A stretch of 5,472 bases of DNA. Source: Thermoplasmata archaeon (GTDB lineage Archaea > Thermoplasmatota > Penumbrarchaeia > Penumbrarchaeales > Penumbrarchaeaceae). Shown here in pieces: positions 1-5,347 of this stretch (within the stretch, counting starts at the first letter, position 1; every line of letters starts with the position of its first letter). The stretch covers positions 1 to 5,472 of the forward strand of contig JAGLEG010000066.1 of assembly GCA_023145185.1 (NCBI GenBank). The letters are read 5' to 3'. The translations under genes and the position numbers were made by a program. The notes beneath the pieces were generated by a model that saw only the letters and a program-made list of their open reading frames with translations, was not told the origin of the DNA and searched no databases.

Positions 1-747
1 TCAAGGTTCGATCTAATTTTTCTTTTGATAGATAAACCCGATATGGAAAATGACAGAAGGCTGGCGGGTGAGATCATTAAAAGACATTGGATAGGGGGGT
101 CGATTATATCTCGAAAAGAGGGGAAGAACATCAATACGAAAGATGCGGATATCGACGATATCGAATTCGAGAATGTGACCCCCGAGATAGAAAAGGAACT
201 GTTAAGGAAATATATCGCCTATTCCAAGATGAACTGTTTTCCAATCCTGACAAAGGAGGCAAGAGAGGAGATAGTTAACTTCTATGTAGACCTGAGGGAG
301 AGCAATCAAAATTCCATTATTGGAGAAAGAAAGCAGGCGAGTATTCCCCTTACAGCGAGACAGTTGGAAGCACTGGTAAGAATTGCCGAGGCCTCAGCCA
401 GAATGAGGTTAAGTCAGGAGGCAACTGAACAGGATGCAAGGTTTGCCATCGAATTGATGAGGTACTCACTTGAACAAACTTCAAGAGACGAAATGGGAAA
501 TATTGATATCGACGGTATATTCGGTTCAGGTTCCAAGTCACAGATGGATACGATGATGGTTGTTGTCGATCTCATAAGATCACTTGAATCTGAATCAAAA
601 GAAGGTACAGCCAAGAAATCGGACTTGATAGAAAGGGCCAAAGAGGTTAATCTGGATCAGATCGATCTGGATAATTATCTTAACAAATTAAGAGATGAAG
701 GTTCAATATATGAGCCAAAGACAAATCATTACAGTTTTCTAAGATGA
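1..747 (+). CDS. mcm: MCM replicative DNA helicase, C-terminal part (5'-truncated)
   Basis: Last 248 residues of the archaeal minichromosome maintenance helicase, the hexameric ATPase that unwinds DNA at replication forks. The reading frame is open from base 1, so the gene begins outside the window; the TTG at base 25 is internal. The fragment opens with SRFD, the MCM arginine-finger motif (Arg at residue 2 of the fragment), followed by LIFLLIDKPD. An alpha-helical AAA+ lid region follows. The sensor-2 motif LTARQLEALVRIAEASARMR lies at about residues 117-136, with its Arg at residue 120. Residues from about 182 to the end match in position and character the C-terminal winged-helix domain of archaeal MCMs. 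The gene ends in TGA. Walker A and B, the N-terminal domain and any intein would lie upstream and cannot be assessed. The fragment looks intact. Its link to the downstream genes is not functionally obvious. Confidence 0.95.
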   Translation, partial: SRFDLIFLLIDKPDMENDRRLAGEIIKRHWIGGSIISRKEGKNINTKDADIDDIEFENVTPEIEKELLRKYIAYSKMNCFPILTKEAREEIVNFYVDLRESNQNSIIGERKQASIPLTARQLEALVRIAEASARMRLSQEATEQDARFAIELMRYSLEQTSRDEMGNIDIDGIFGSGSKSQMDTMMVVVDLIRSLESESKEGTAKKSDLIERAKEVNLDQIDLDNYLNKLRDEGSIYEPKTNHYSFLR

Positions 748-922
748 ATAAGAGAAGAAAATAGAATATAGATGTAATGCGATGAGAAGAATGGATTCTG
801 TCATAGAGAAATAGAACAATGATGATGTATGGAAATAATAAGATCGACGATGATGGGATAAAGTTACTAGGATAGTAGGATATGTTGCAATAACTATCGA
901 AAGAAAAATGGAAGTGATGTAA
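748..922. other. Spacer between mcm and the RaSEA gene, no gene seen
   Basis: This 175-bp purine-rich, AT-rich stretch is full of stop codons in all three + frames. The longest ATG-initiated + frame is an 18-codon stretch at 819-875 with no ribosome binding site, which I do not believe. A 6-bp inverted repeat (GATAGT at 871-876, ACTATC at 893-898) is present but weak. No convincing TATA box or T-rich terminator was seen. The last bases hold the ribosome binding site of the next gene. Confidence 0.6.
910..918 (+). promoter_or_regulatory. Ribosome binding site that supports the TTG start of the RaSEA gene
   Basis: GGAAGTGAT matches 8 of 9 bases of the archaeal Shine-Dalgarno ideal GGAGGTGAT. 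It ends 4 nt before the TTG at 923. An in-frame TAA at 920-922 blocks any earlier start in this frame. Confidence 0.65.
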
Positions 923-1888
923 TTGGGTGATGGTAGAACAAATCCTGTCTCGTTTTGGAAAGAGGATGATAGAAAGGGAGATAGGGTTGTGGAAACAGCG
1001 ACTTTGATACTTGACACACCTGGATGTTATTGGAGCGAAAAACTTGGATGTTCAATGTGCGGCTACAATAACAATGTAAGCAGGGCACCTGTAGATCACG
1101 TTGAATATATTGCACAAATTGATTCACGCCTGGATATAATGAAGGATATGGAATATATTAAGATCTTCACTTCCGGATCGTTCTTTGATGAAAATGAAAT
1201 CCCTTTGAAGACAACACATTCAATAATTAAAAAGATCCATGATATCTCTCCGAGATCAAGGATACTTGTTGAATCGCGCCCCGAGTTTATTACTGAAAAG
1301 GCAATAAATGATCTGGGGACACTCCATGACGACATAGAGGTTGCGATCGGTCTAGAGACTACAGATGATAATATTAGGTCTAAATTGATCCGAAAGGGGT
1401 TTACCTATGATGATTTTATTGGGTCCGCAGAAATATTATTAGATAAAGGTTTCTCATTGAAATCCTATCTATTGATGAAACCGCCATTTATGGATGAAAG
1501 GAATGCCATTTCGGATATGGTGAGATCAATAAGAGATCTGATAAAACGATTTCCAGAACAGACAATATCAATAAATCCAATGAACATACAGAAGAGAACA
1601 GTTGTGGAAAGATTGTATCAACGGGGACTGTACAGAACTCCATGGATATGGAGCTTAACCCAGATTATAATGGAAGTGGAAGATATATTGGGAGATGCAG
1701 TCAAATTAATGTCATCACCTACCGGGGGAGGTAGAGTAAGAGGAGCCCACAATTGTGGAAAATGCGATAAAATGGCATTGGACTCCATACAGAGATTTTC
1801 ATTGTCACAGGATATTTCTCAAATATTACCTCCTCTTGATTGCTGTGAGAGTAATTGGATGACTTACAAGGAAAATGAGATATTCTGA
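923..1888 (+). CDS. raSEA: Archaeosine biosynthesis radical SAM protein (RaSEA type)
   Basis: A 321-residue radical SAM enzyme that I recognise as RaSEA. With ArcS, which attaches lysine to the preQ0 base at position 15 of archaeal tRNA, RaSEA cleaves the lysine adduct to leave the formamidine of archaeosine. The N-terminus carries the cluster-binding motif C35-x7-C43-x2-C46 within TPGCYWSEKLGCSMCGY, preceded by the family-like VSFWKEDDRKGDRV. Further family-like segments are FTSGSFFDENEIP, ILVESRPEF and VAIGLETTDDNIR. Near the C-terminus are RGAHNCGKCDKMALDSIQRFS, with a Cys pair at 278/281, and a C307-C308 pair. The TTG start is chosen because a stop lies immediately upstream, the ribosome binding site is well spaced, and conserved N-terminal residues precede the next candidate, GTG at 989. 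No radical SAM motif is missing. Neither arcS nor tgtA is in the window. A generic Elp3-like radical SAM enzyme is the alternative, but less likely. Confidence 0.9.
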   Translation: MGDGRTNPVSFWKEDDRKGDRVVETATLILDTPGCYWSEKLGCSMCGYNNNVSRAPVDHVEYIAQIDSRLDIMKDMEYIKIFTSGSFFDENEIPLKTTHSIIKKIHDISPRSRILVESRPEFITEKAINDLGTLHDDIEVAIGLETTDDNIRSKLIRKGFTYDDFIGSAEILLDKGFSLKSYLLMKPPFMDERNAISDMVRSIRDLIKRFPEQTISINPMNIQKRTVVERLYQRGLYRTPWIWSLTQIIMEVEDILGDAVKLMSSPTGGGRVRGAHNCGKCDKMALDSIQRFSLSQDISQILPPLDCCESNWMTYKENEIF

Positions 1889-1978
1889 AAATAATTAATT
1901 TTCTCCAATATACTGGAAATTACGGTATCCATGGTGAAAAACATTATCTACCTACTTCTCCTTCAAGTAATGGATCAT

Positions 1979-1984
1979 GGTGGT
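1979..1984 (+). promoter_or_regulatory. Ribosome binding site that decides the grpE start
   Basis: GGTGGT lies 3 nt before the ATG at 1988. It resembles the AGGTGGT that precedes dnaK. No comparable site precedes the in-frame ATGs at 1931 or 1970, so 1988 is the preferred start. Confidence 0.5.
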
Positions 1985-1987
1985 TTT

Positions 1988-2845
1988 ATGGCCGAAGAGG
2001 ATGAGTTCGAATTCGATTTCGATGAGGAGGACGAGGACGACGCGGATAGCTCGGGCTCAGCAATCAAAACAGTAAAAGCAAGGAAGATCCCAATTTCTGA
2101 TGGAATCAAGAAAAGGCTATTATTGAACATGAGGGAGATCAAGAGGTTCAGAGAGGAGGCGAAGGATCTCTTGCATGACAATAAGAACCTTGAATCAGAG
2201 ATCGAATTAATTGAGGACGAGATCGAGAAATTGCGATCGGAAAAAGAGAAGATGATCGAAGACCTGAACAGGAAGGTCGCGATCGCCACTGCTATGGAAA
2301 AAAAGTATGATAGGACTCAGAAGGATTTCGAGAATTACAAAAAGAGAGTGGATAAGGATATTGATCGTCAATCAAAAATGGGCGCAAAAAAGCTTGTAAT
2401 GGGCATTATTGAAACTCTTGATAATTTCGAAAGGGCAATAAATGAGATCGAGAAGATGGAAGGCGTGGAAGATCATGATTCAATATTGAGCGGGTTCAGG
2501 GCGATACAAAAGAACCTGATAAACAATCTCAGGAACAATGATGTTGAGATGGTCGATCCAACCGGTGAAATATTTGATCCTCTCTATCATGAGGCAATCG
2601 AGATGGAGTTGGATAAGGACGAATACGAGAACACGATCTTAAAGGTAGAGAGCAGAGGGTATTTACTTGATGGTGTAGTGTTAAGACCTGCAAAGGTCAT
2701 AGTGTCTCGAGGTGGCCCTTTGCCACCCAAGAAAAAGAAGAAAGATGGGAAAAAGAGTAACGATGAGGATGGATCCAAGTATGCCCCATCAAAAAATGAA
2801 GATCCAGGGGAGGAGGAGATGGAGGAATTGGAGGAATTCGAATAA
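1988..2845 (+). CDS. grpE: GrpE, nucleotide exchange factor for DnaK, with charged extensions
   Basis: A 285-residue GrpE, a dimeric cytosolic cofactor that drives ADP release from DnaK; bacterial GrpE is about 200 residues. The order is: a strongly acidic N-terminus (residues 1-20, nearly all D/E/F); a long predicted coiled coil (about 45-115); the GrpE core with FENYKKR (114-120) and LDNFERA (144-150); then FDPLYHEAI (196-204) and the beta-domain signature GYLLDGVVLRPAKVIVSRG (224-242). A tail (244-285) starts with a lysine run and ends acidic, EEEMEELEEFE. An ATG at 1931 would add 19 residues (MVKNIIYLLLLQVMDHGGF); I prefer 1988 because of its ribosome binding site and because MAEEDEF is a more natural start. 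The gene ends in tandem TAA stops (2843-2848). It sits 186 bp before dnaK on the same strand. With a 99-bp gap after the RaSEA gene, it may have its own promoter, but none is clear. Confidence 0.93.
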   Translation: MAEEDEFEFDFDEEDEDDADSSGSAIKTVKARKIPISDGIKKRLLLNMREIKRFREEAKDLLHDNKNLESEIELIEDEIEKLRSEKEKMIEDLNRKVAIATAMEKKYDRTQKDFENYKKRVDKDIDRQSKMGAKKLVMGIIETLDNFERAINEIEKMEGVEDHDSILSGFRAIQKNLINNLRNNDVEMVDPTGEIFDPLYHEAIEMELDKDEYENTILKVESRGYLLDGVVLRPAKVIVSRGGPLPPKKKKKDGKKSNDEDGSKYAPSKNEDPGEEEMEELEEFE

Positions 2846-2907
2846 TAAGGTACATGATGAACACCCATAATAATTAAAAAAGGTGAAATTTCAATAGTTT
2901 TTTAGAT

Positions 2908-2922
2908 GCAGAAATTTATATA
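2908..2922 (+). promoter_or_regulatory. Archaeal BRE/TATA promoter of dnaK
   Basis: GCAGAAA (2908-2914, BRE-like) is followed by TTTATATA (2915-2922, TATA box). Transcription would start about 25 bp downstream, near 2945, giving dnaK a leader of roughly 87 nt. A T6 run (2898-2903) just upstream could help end grpE transcription. TTATAT at 2916-2921 and ATATAA at 2928-2933 form an inverted repeat over the TATA box, which could be an operator or only AT-richness. The start site is inferred. Confidence 0.65.
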
Positions 2923-2962
2923 TAGTAATATAATGTTGAAACAACAGGTCGAACGTATAATG

Positions 2963-2986
2963 AAAAGGGGTAAATGAACCCGTTTT
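2963..2986 (+). promoter_or_regulatory. Hairpin in the dnaK 5' leader
   Basis: AAAAGGGGT (2963-2971) and ACCCGTTTT (2978-2986) can pair over a 6-nt loop, with 8 of 9 pairs and one internal G-G mismatch. It lies between the predicted transcription start and the dnaK ribosome binding site. A translational or mRNA-stability role is possible but is inference. Confidence 0.35.
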
Positions 2987-3019
2987 CTTGAGGATATATC
3001 TCAGAAAAAATAAGAGGTT

Positions 3020-3026
3020 AGGTGGT
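3020..3026 (+). promoter_or_regulatory. dnaK ribosome binding site
   Basis: AGGTGGT lies 5 nt before the ATG at 3032. AGGTG is an exact match to the archaeal anti-Shine-Dalgarno complement. Confidence 0.7.
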
Positions 3027-3031
3027 ATTAA

Positions 3032-5233
3032 ATGACAAAGGTAATTGGAATAGATCTTGGAACGACATATTCAGCTATGGCTATTCTGGAGGGTGGAGAG
3101 CCTGTAGTGATCCCAAATGCTGAGGGTACCAGAACAACACCTTCGGTAGTTGCCTTTACCGAAGAAGGTGAGATACTCGTAGGAGCGGTGGCCAAGAGGC
3201 AGTCTATAACCAACCCTGATAGGACGATCTCTTCAATAAAGAGAAAGATGGGTACGAAATATAAAGTAAGGGTTGAAGATAAACAATACACTCCTCAGGA
3301 GATATCCGCGATGTTGCTCAACAAACTGAAAAAAGACGCGGAAGAGTATCTGGGTGAGGAGATCAAAAAATCAGTGATCACCGTACCTGCATATTTTGAG
3401 GATCCACAGAGACAGGCGACAAGAGACGCAGGAAGAATTGCAGGGTTGGAGGTCTTGAGGATAATAAACGAACCAACTGCAGCAGCTCTTGCATACGGTA
3501 TGGACAAGCAGGATGTTGAACAGACGATCCTTGTATTCGATCTGGGTGGGGGAACATTTGATGTATCCATCCTTGATATAGGCGAGGGTGTTTTTGAGGT
3601 AAAGGCTACATCAGGTAACAACCTGCTTGGTGGCGATGATTTCGATGCAAGGATAATGGACTGGATCATCGAGAAGTTCGAAGATGAGACAGATATCAAC
3701 ATCAGGGATGACAGGATCGCTATGCAGAGGTTAAAAGAGACCGCAGAGAAATCAAAGATAGAACTTTCTGGTAGGTTGGACACCAATATACATCTGCCAT
3801 ATATCGCTGCGGACGAGGATGGTCCAAAGCATATTGATTTTACATTGACAAGGGCGAAATTCGAGTCATTGACGGAGGATCTCCTTGACGCTACAAAGGG
3901 CCCAACAAAAAGGGCGATGAAGGATTCTGGCCTGAAGCCGAAAGATATCGATCAGGTTCTACTTGTGGGCGGATCGACAAGGATGCCAGCAGTTCAGAAT
4001 TTCATAAGGGAATTTTTCGGAAAGGCCCCGAACAAGGGAATTAATCCTGATGAGTGCGTCGCTGTAGGAGCAGCCATTCAGGGGGGTGTATTAACCGGTG
4101 AAGTAAAGGACGTTCTACTTCTTGACGTAACACCGCTCTCTCTGGGAGTGGAGACCGTGGGAGGACTTACATCCAAACTGATACCCCGAAATACTACGAT
4201 CCCGTGCAGAAAGAATCAGATATTCTCCACGGCTCAGGACAACCAGACCTCAGTAGAGGTCCATGTTGTGCAGGGTGAGAGAGAGATGTCCGCTGATAAT
4301 AAATCACTTGGAAAATTTCACTTGATCGGCATACCACCAGCCCCAAGGGGTATACCACAGATCGAGGTGACATTCGATATTGATGCCAATGGTATCGTAA
4401 ACGTATCTGCGAAGGACCTTGCAACAAATAAGGAGCAGAAGATCACAATTCAACCATCCTCAGGAGTAACAGAGGAGGAAGTAGAGAGGATGGTAGATGA
4501 TGCGGGTAAGTACGAAAAGGTTGATAAAAAGAAGAAAAAGCTCGCAGAATTGAGAAATAAAGCGGATGCCCTACTCTATTCAACTGAAAAGGCGATGGAA
4601 GAACTTCTGGATAAACTGGATAAGAAAAAGATAAAGGAGACAAAAAAAGCCAGTGCTGAGTTGAAAGAGAAAATGGAAGGAAAGAGCGTAAAGGAACTAA
4701 AGGCAGCAATTGAGGATCTTGAAGGTAAATCCCAATCTCTGTTCGCAGACGCTTACAAAGGATTAGGAAGTGTGGATGAGGAAGGGTATGAACCAGTAAC
4801 AATAAAATGTCCAAAATGTAAAAAGCCGATCAAGATCACCTCACCAAAGAGGCCGATCAAGATCACCTGTCCTCACTGCGGAGCGAAAGGAACCATAAAG
4901 GGATCAGCAAAGAAAAAGAAATCCGAAGATAAGAAGTCCGAAGGTGACAGACCAAAGAAAAAGGGATCGGATGACGAAGAAGATCGACCCACGAAGAAAT
5001 CCAAGAAGAAGGATGAGGTTGAGAAAACCGAAAAGAAAAAGAAAAAGCCTGCCAGAGAAGAAGAAGAAGAAGAGAGGCCCAAGAAGAAAAAGAAGAAGCC
5101 CAAAAAGAAGGAATATGAACCAGAGGTCATTGAGTGTCCGAAATGTGGCAATGATATCGAGATAGATTCCCCCGAGAGGCCTCTACGTATTAAATGCGAT
5201 GATTGTGGAGCGAAGCTGAAGATCACCGAGTGA
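3032..5233 (+). CDS. dnaK: DnaK (Hsp70) chaperone with two C-terminal zinc-ribbon modules
   Basis: A 733-residue Hsp70, an ATP-driven cytosolic chaperone that binds unfolded segments and works with GrpE and normally DnaJ. The nucleotide-binding domain has GIDLGTTYS (6-14), catalytic-type Lys70 in SIKRKMG, VFDLGGGTFDVSIL (168-181) and VLLVGGSTRMPAVQ (309-322). The segment after Lys70 is short, as in archaeal and Gram-positive DnaK, which lack the roughly 24-residue insert of E. coli DnaK. The linker DVLLLDV starts at 360, then the substrate-binding beta domain (about 367-475) and helical lid (about 480-580). The usual acidic DnaK tail is replaced by a zinc ribbon (586-623; C593, C596, C613, C616), a K/E-rich linker (624-694) and a second ribbon (695-732; C702, C705, C722, C725). 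The ribbons are in frame with the rest and the end is followed by a terminator, so this is not a frameshift artefact. Zinc binding and the role of the tail are inferred. Confidence 0.97.
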   Translation: MTKVIGIDLGTTYSAMAILEGGEPVVIPNAEGTRTTPSVVAFTEEGEILVGAVAKRQSITNPDRTISSIKRKMGTKYKVRVEDKQYTPQEISAMLLNKLKKDAEEYLGEEIKKSVITVPAYFEDPQRQATRDAGRIAGLEVLRIINEPTAAALAYGMDKQDVEQTILVFDLGGGTFDVSILDIGEGVFEVKATSGNNLLGGDDFDARIMDWIIEKFEDETDINIRDDRIAMQRLKETAEKSKIELSGRLDTNIHLPYIAADEDGPKHIDFTLTRAKFESLTEDLLDATKGPTKRAMKDSGLKPKDIDQVLLVGGSTRMPAVQNFIREFFGKAPNKGINPDECVAVGAAIQGGVLTGEVKDVLLLDVTPLSLGVETVGGLTSKLIPRNTTIPCRKNQIFSTAQDNQTSVEVHVVQGEREMSADNKSLGKFHLIGIPPAPRGIPQIEVTFDIDANGIVNVSAKDLATNKEQKITIQPSSGVTEEEVERMVDDAGKYEKVDKKKKKLAELRNKADALLYSTEKAMEELLDKLDKKKIKETKKASAELKEKMEGKSVKELKAAIEDLEGKSQSLFADAYKGLGSVDEEGYEPVTIKCPKCKKPIKITSPKRPIKITCPHCGAKGTIKGSAKKKKSEDKKSEGDRPKKKGSDDEEDRPTKKSKKKDEVEKTEKKKKKPAREEEEEERPKKKKKKPKKKEYEPEVIECPKCGNDIEIDSPERPLRIKCDDCGAKLKITE
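4787..4900 (+). other. Zinc-ribbon module 1 of DnaK
   Basis: Encodes DnaK residues 586-623. Cysteines 593, 596, 613 and 616 give CX2C-X16-CX2C, a four-cysteine zinc-ribbon pattern. It begins YEPVTIKCPKC and ends CPHCGAKGTIK, and the residues between the two knuckles are basic (KKPIKITSPKRPIKIT). Zinc binding is predicted from the cysteine spacing only. Confidence 0.85.
4901..5113 (+). repeat. Low-complexity purine-rich tract coding the DnaK K/E linker
   Basis: Encodes residues 624-694, almost entirely Lys, Glu, Asp, Ser, Arg and Pro. The + strand is overwhelmingly purine, with consecutive GAA-type triplets near 5056-5075. The linker is expected to be disordered. Such tracts tend to vary in length between strains. 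Confidence 0.8.
5114..5227 (+). other. Zinc-ribbon module 2 of DnaK
   Basis: Encodes DnaK residues 695-732. Cysteines 702, 705, 722 and 725 repeat the CX2C-X16-CX2C spacing of module 1. Aligned without gaps, the two 38-residue modules share 21 identical positions, including YEP, CPKC, SP-RP and CGAK. This copy is acidic between the knuckles (GNDIEIDSPERP), unlike module 1. Confidence 0.85.
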
Positions 5234-5244
5234 TCTTGGACCAT

Positions 5245-5275
5245 TGGGGGAGTCTGACTCCCCCATATTTTTATT
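5245..5275 (+). terminator. Hairpin plus T-rich terminator after dnaK
   Basis: TGGGGGAGT (5245-5253) and ACTCCCCCA (5257-5265) form a perfect 9-bp stem with a CTG loop, followed by TATTTTTATT. It starts 11 bp after the dnaK stop. Archaea often terminate at T-tracts alone, so the hairpin may serve termination, 3'-end protection or both. It argues that dnaK is the last gene of its transcript. Confidence 0.75.
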
Positions 5276-5347
5276 GTTGTTTGATATTTTTATAGATCGA
5301 TCGATTATTGTAAACCTAAAAATAAATCGGATGAGATCAAGGTTATG
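5276..5347. other. AT-rich spacer after the dnaK terminator
   Basis: No coding region seen. It contains overlapping GATC sites in AGATCGATCGAT (5294-5305) and a weak TATA-like AAAAATAAAT (about 5318-5327). The latter would place a transcription start near the first copy of the repeat cluster. That promoter call is speculative. Confidence 0.4.

Noticed and set aside
1..24. Start of the first gene at the TTG at base 25
   Set aside because: The frame is open to base 1 and already encodes the MCM SRFD arginine-finger motif, so the gene is truncated by the window and does not start there.
819..875. 18-codon frame starting with three Met codons in the spacer
   Set aside because: No ribosome binding site, no recognisable motif, and too short to tell from chance.
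739..1127. Minus-strand frames over the mcm-RaSEA spacer
   Set aside because: They overlap the conserved cluster-binding region of the radical SAM gene and have no recognisable motif; low-complexity Ser/Phe/Tyr content reflects the purine-rich + strand.
1887..1903. GAAAAT/ATTTTC inverted repeat after the RaSEA gene as a terminator
   Set aside because: Only six A/T-rich pairs with a 5-nt loop and no T-run of note after it; too weak to call.
3295..3786. 163-codon open frame on the minus strand
   Set aside because: It lies wholly inside the well-supported nucleotide-binding domain of dnaK, is Ser-rich, and resembles no known family; it is a shadow of the coding strand.
4944..5165. Second + strand frame inside the dnaK tail
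   Set aside because: Arg/Lys-rich out-of-frame reading of the purine tract; the dnaK frame keeps both complete cysteine sets and its stop precedes the terminator, so no frameshift or separate gene is needed.
4873..5244. Minus-strand frame rich in Phe and Ser
   Set aside because: It is the antisense reading of the Lys/Glu purine tract and zinc-ribbon 2 of dnaK; runs of Phe and Ser follow directly from that composition.
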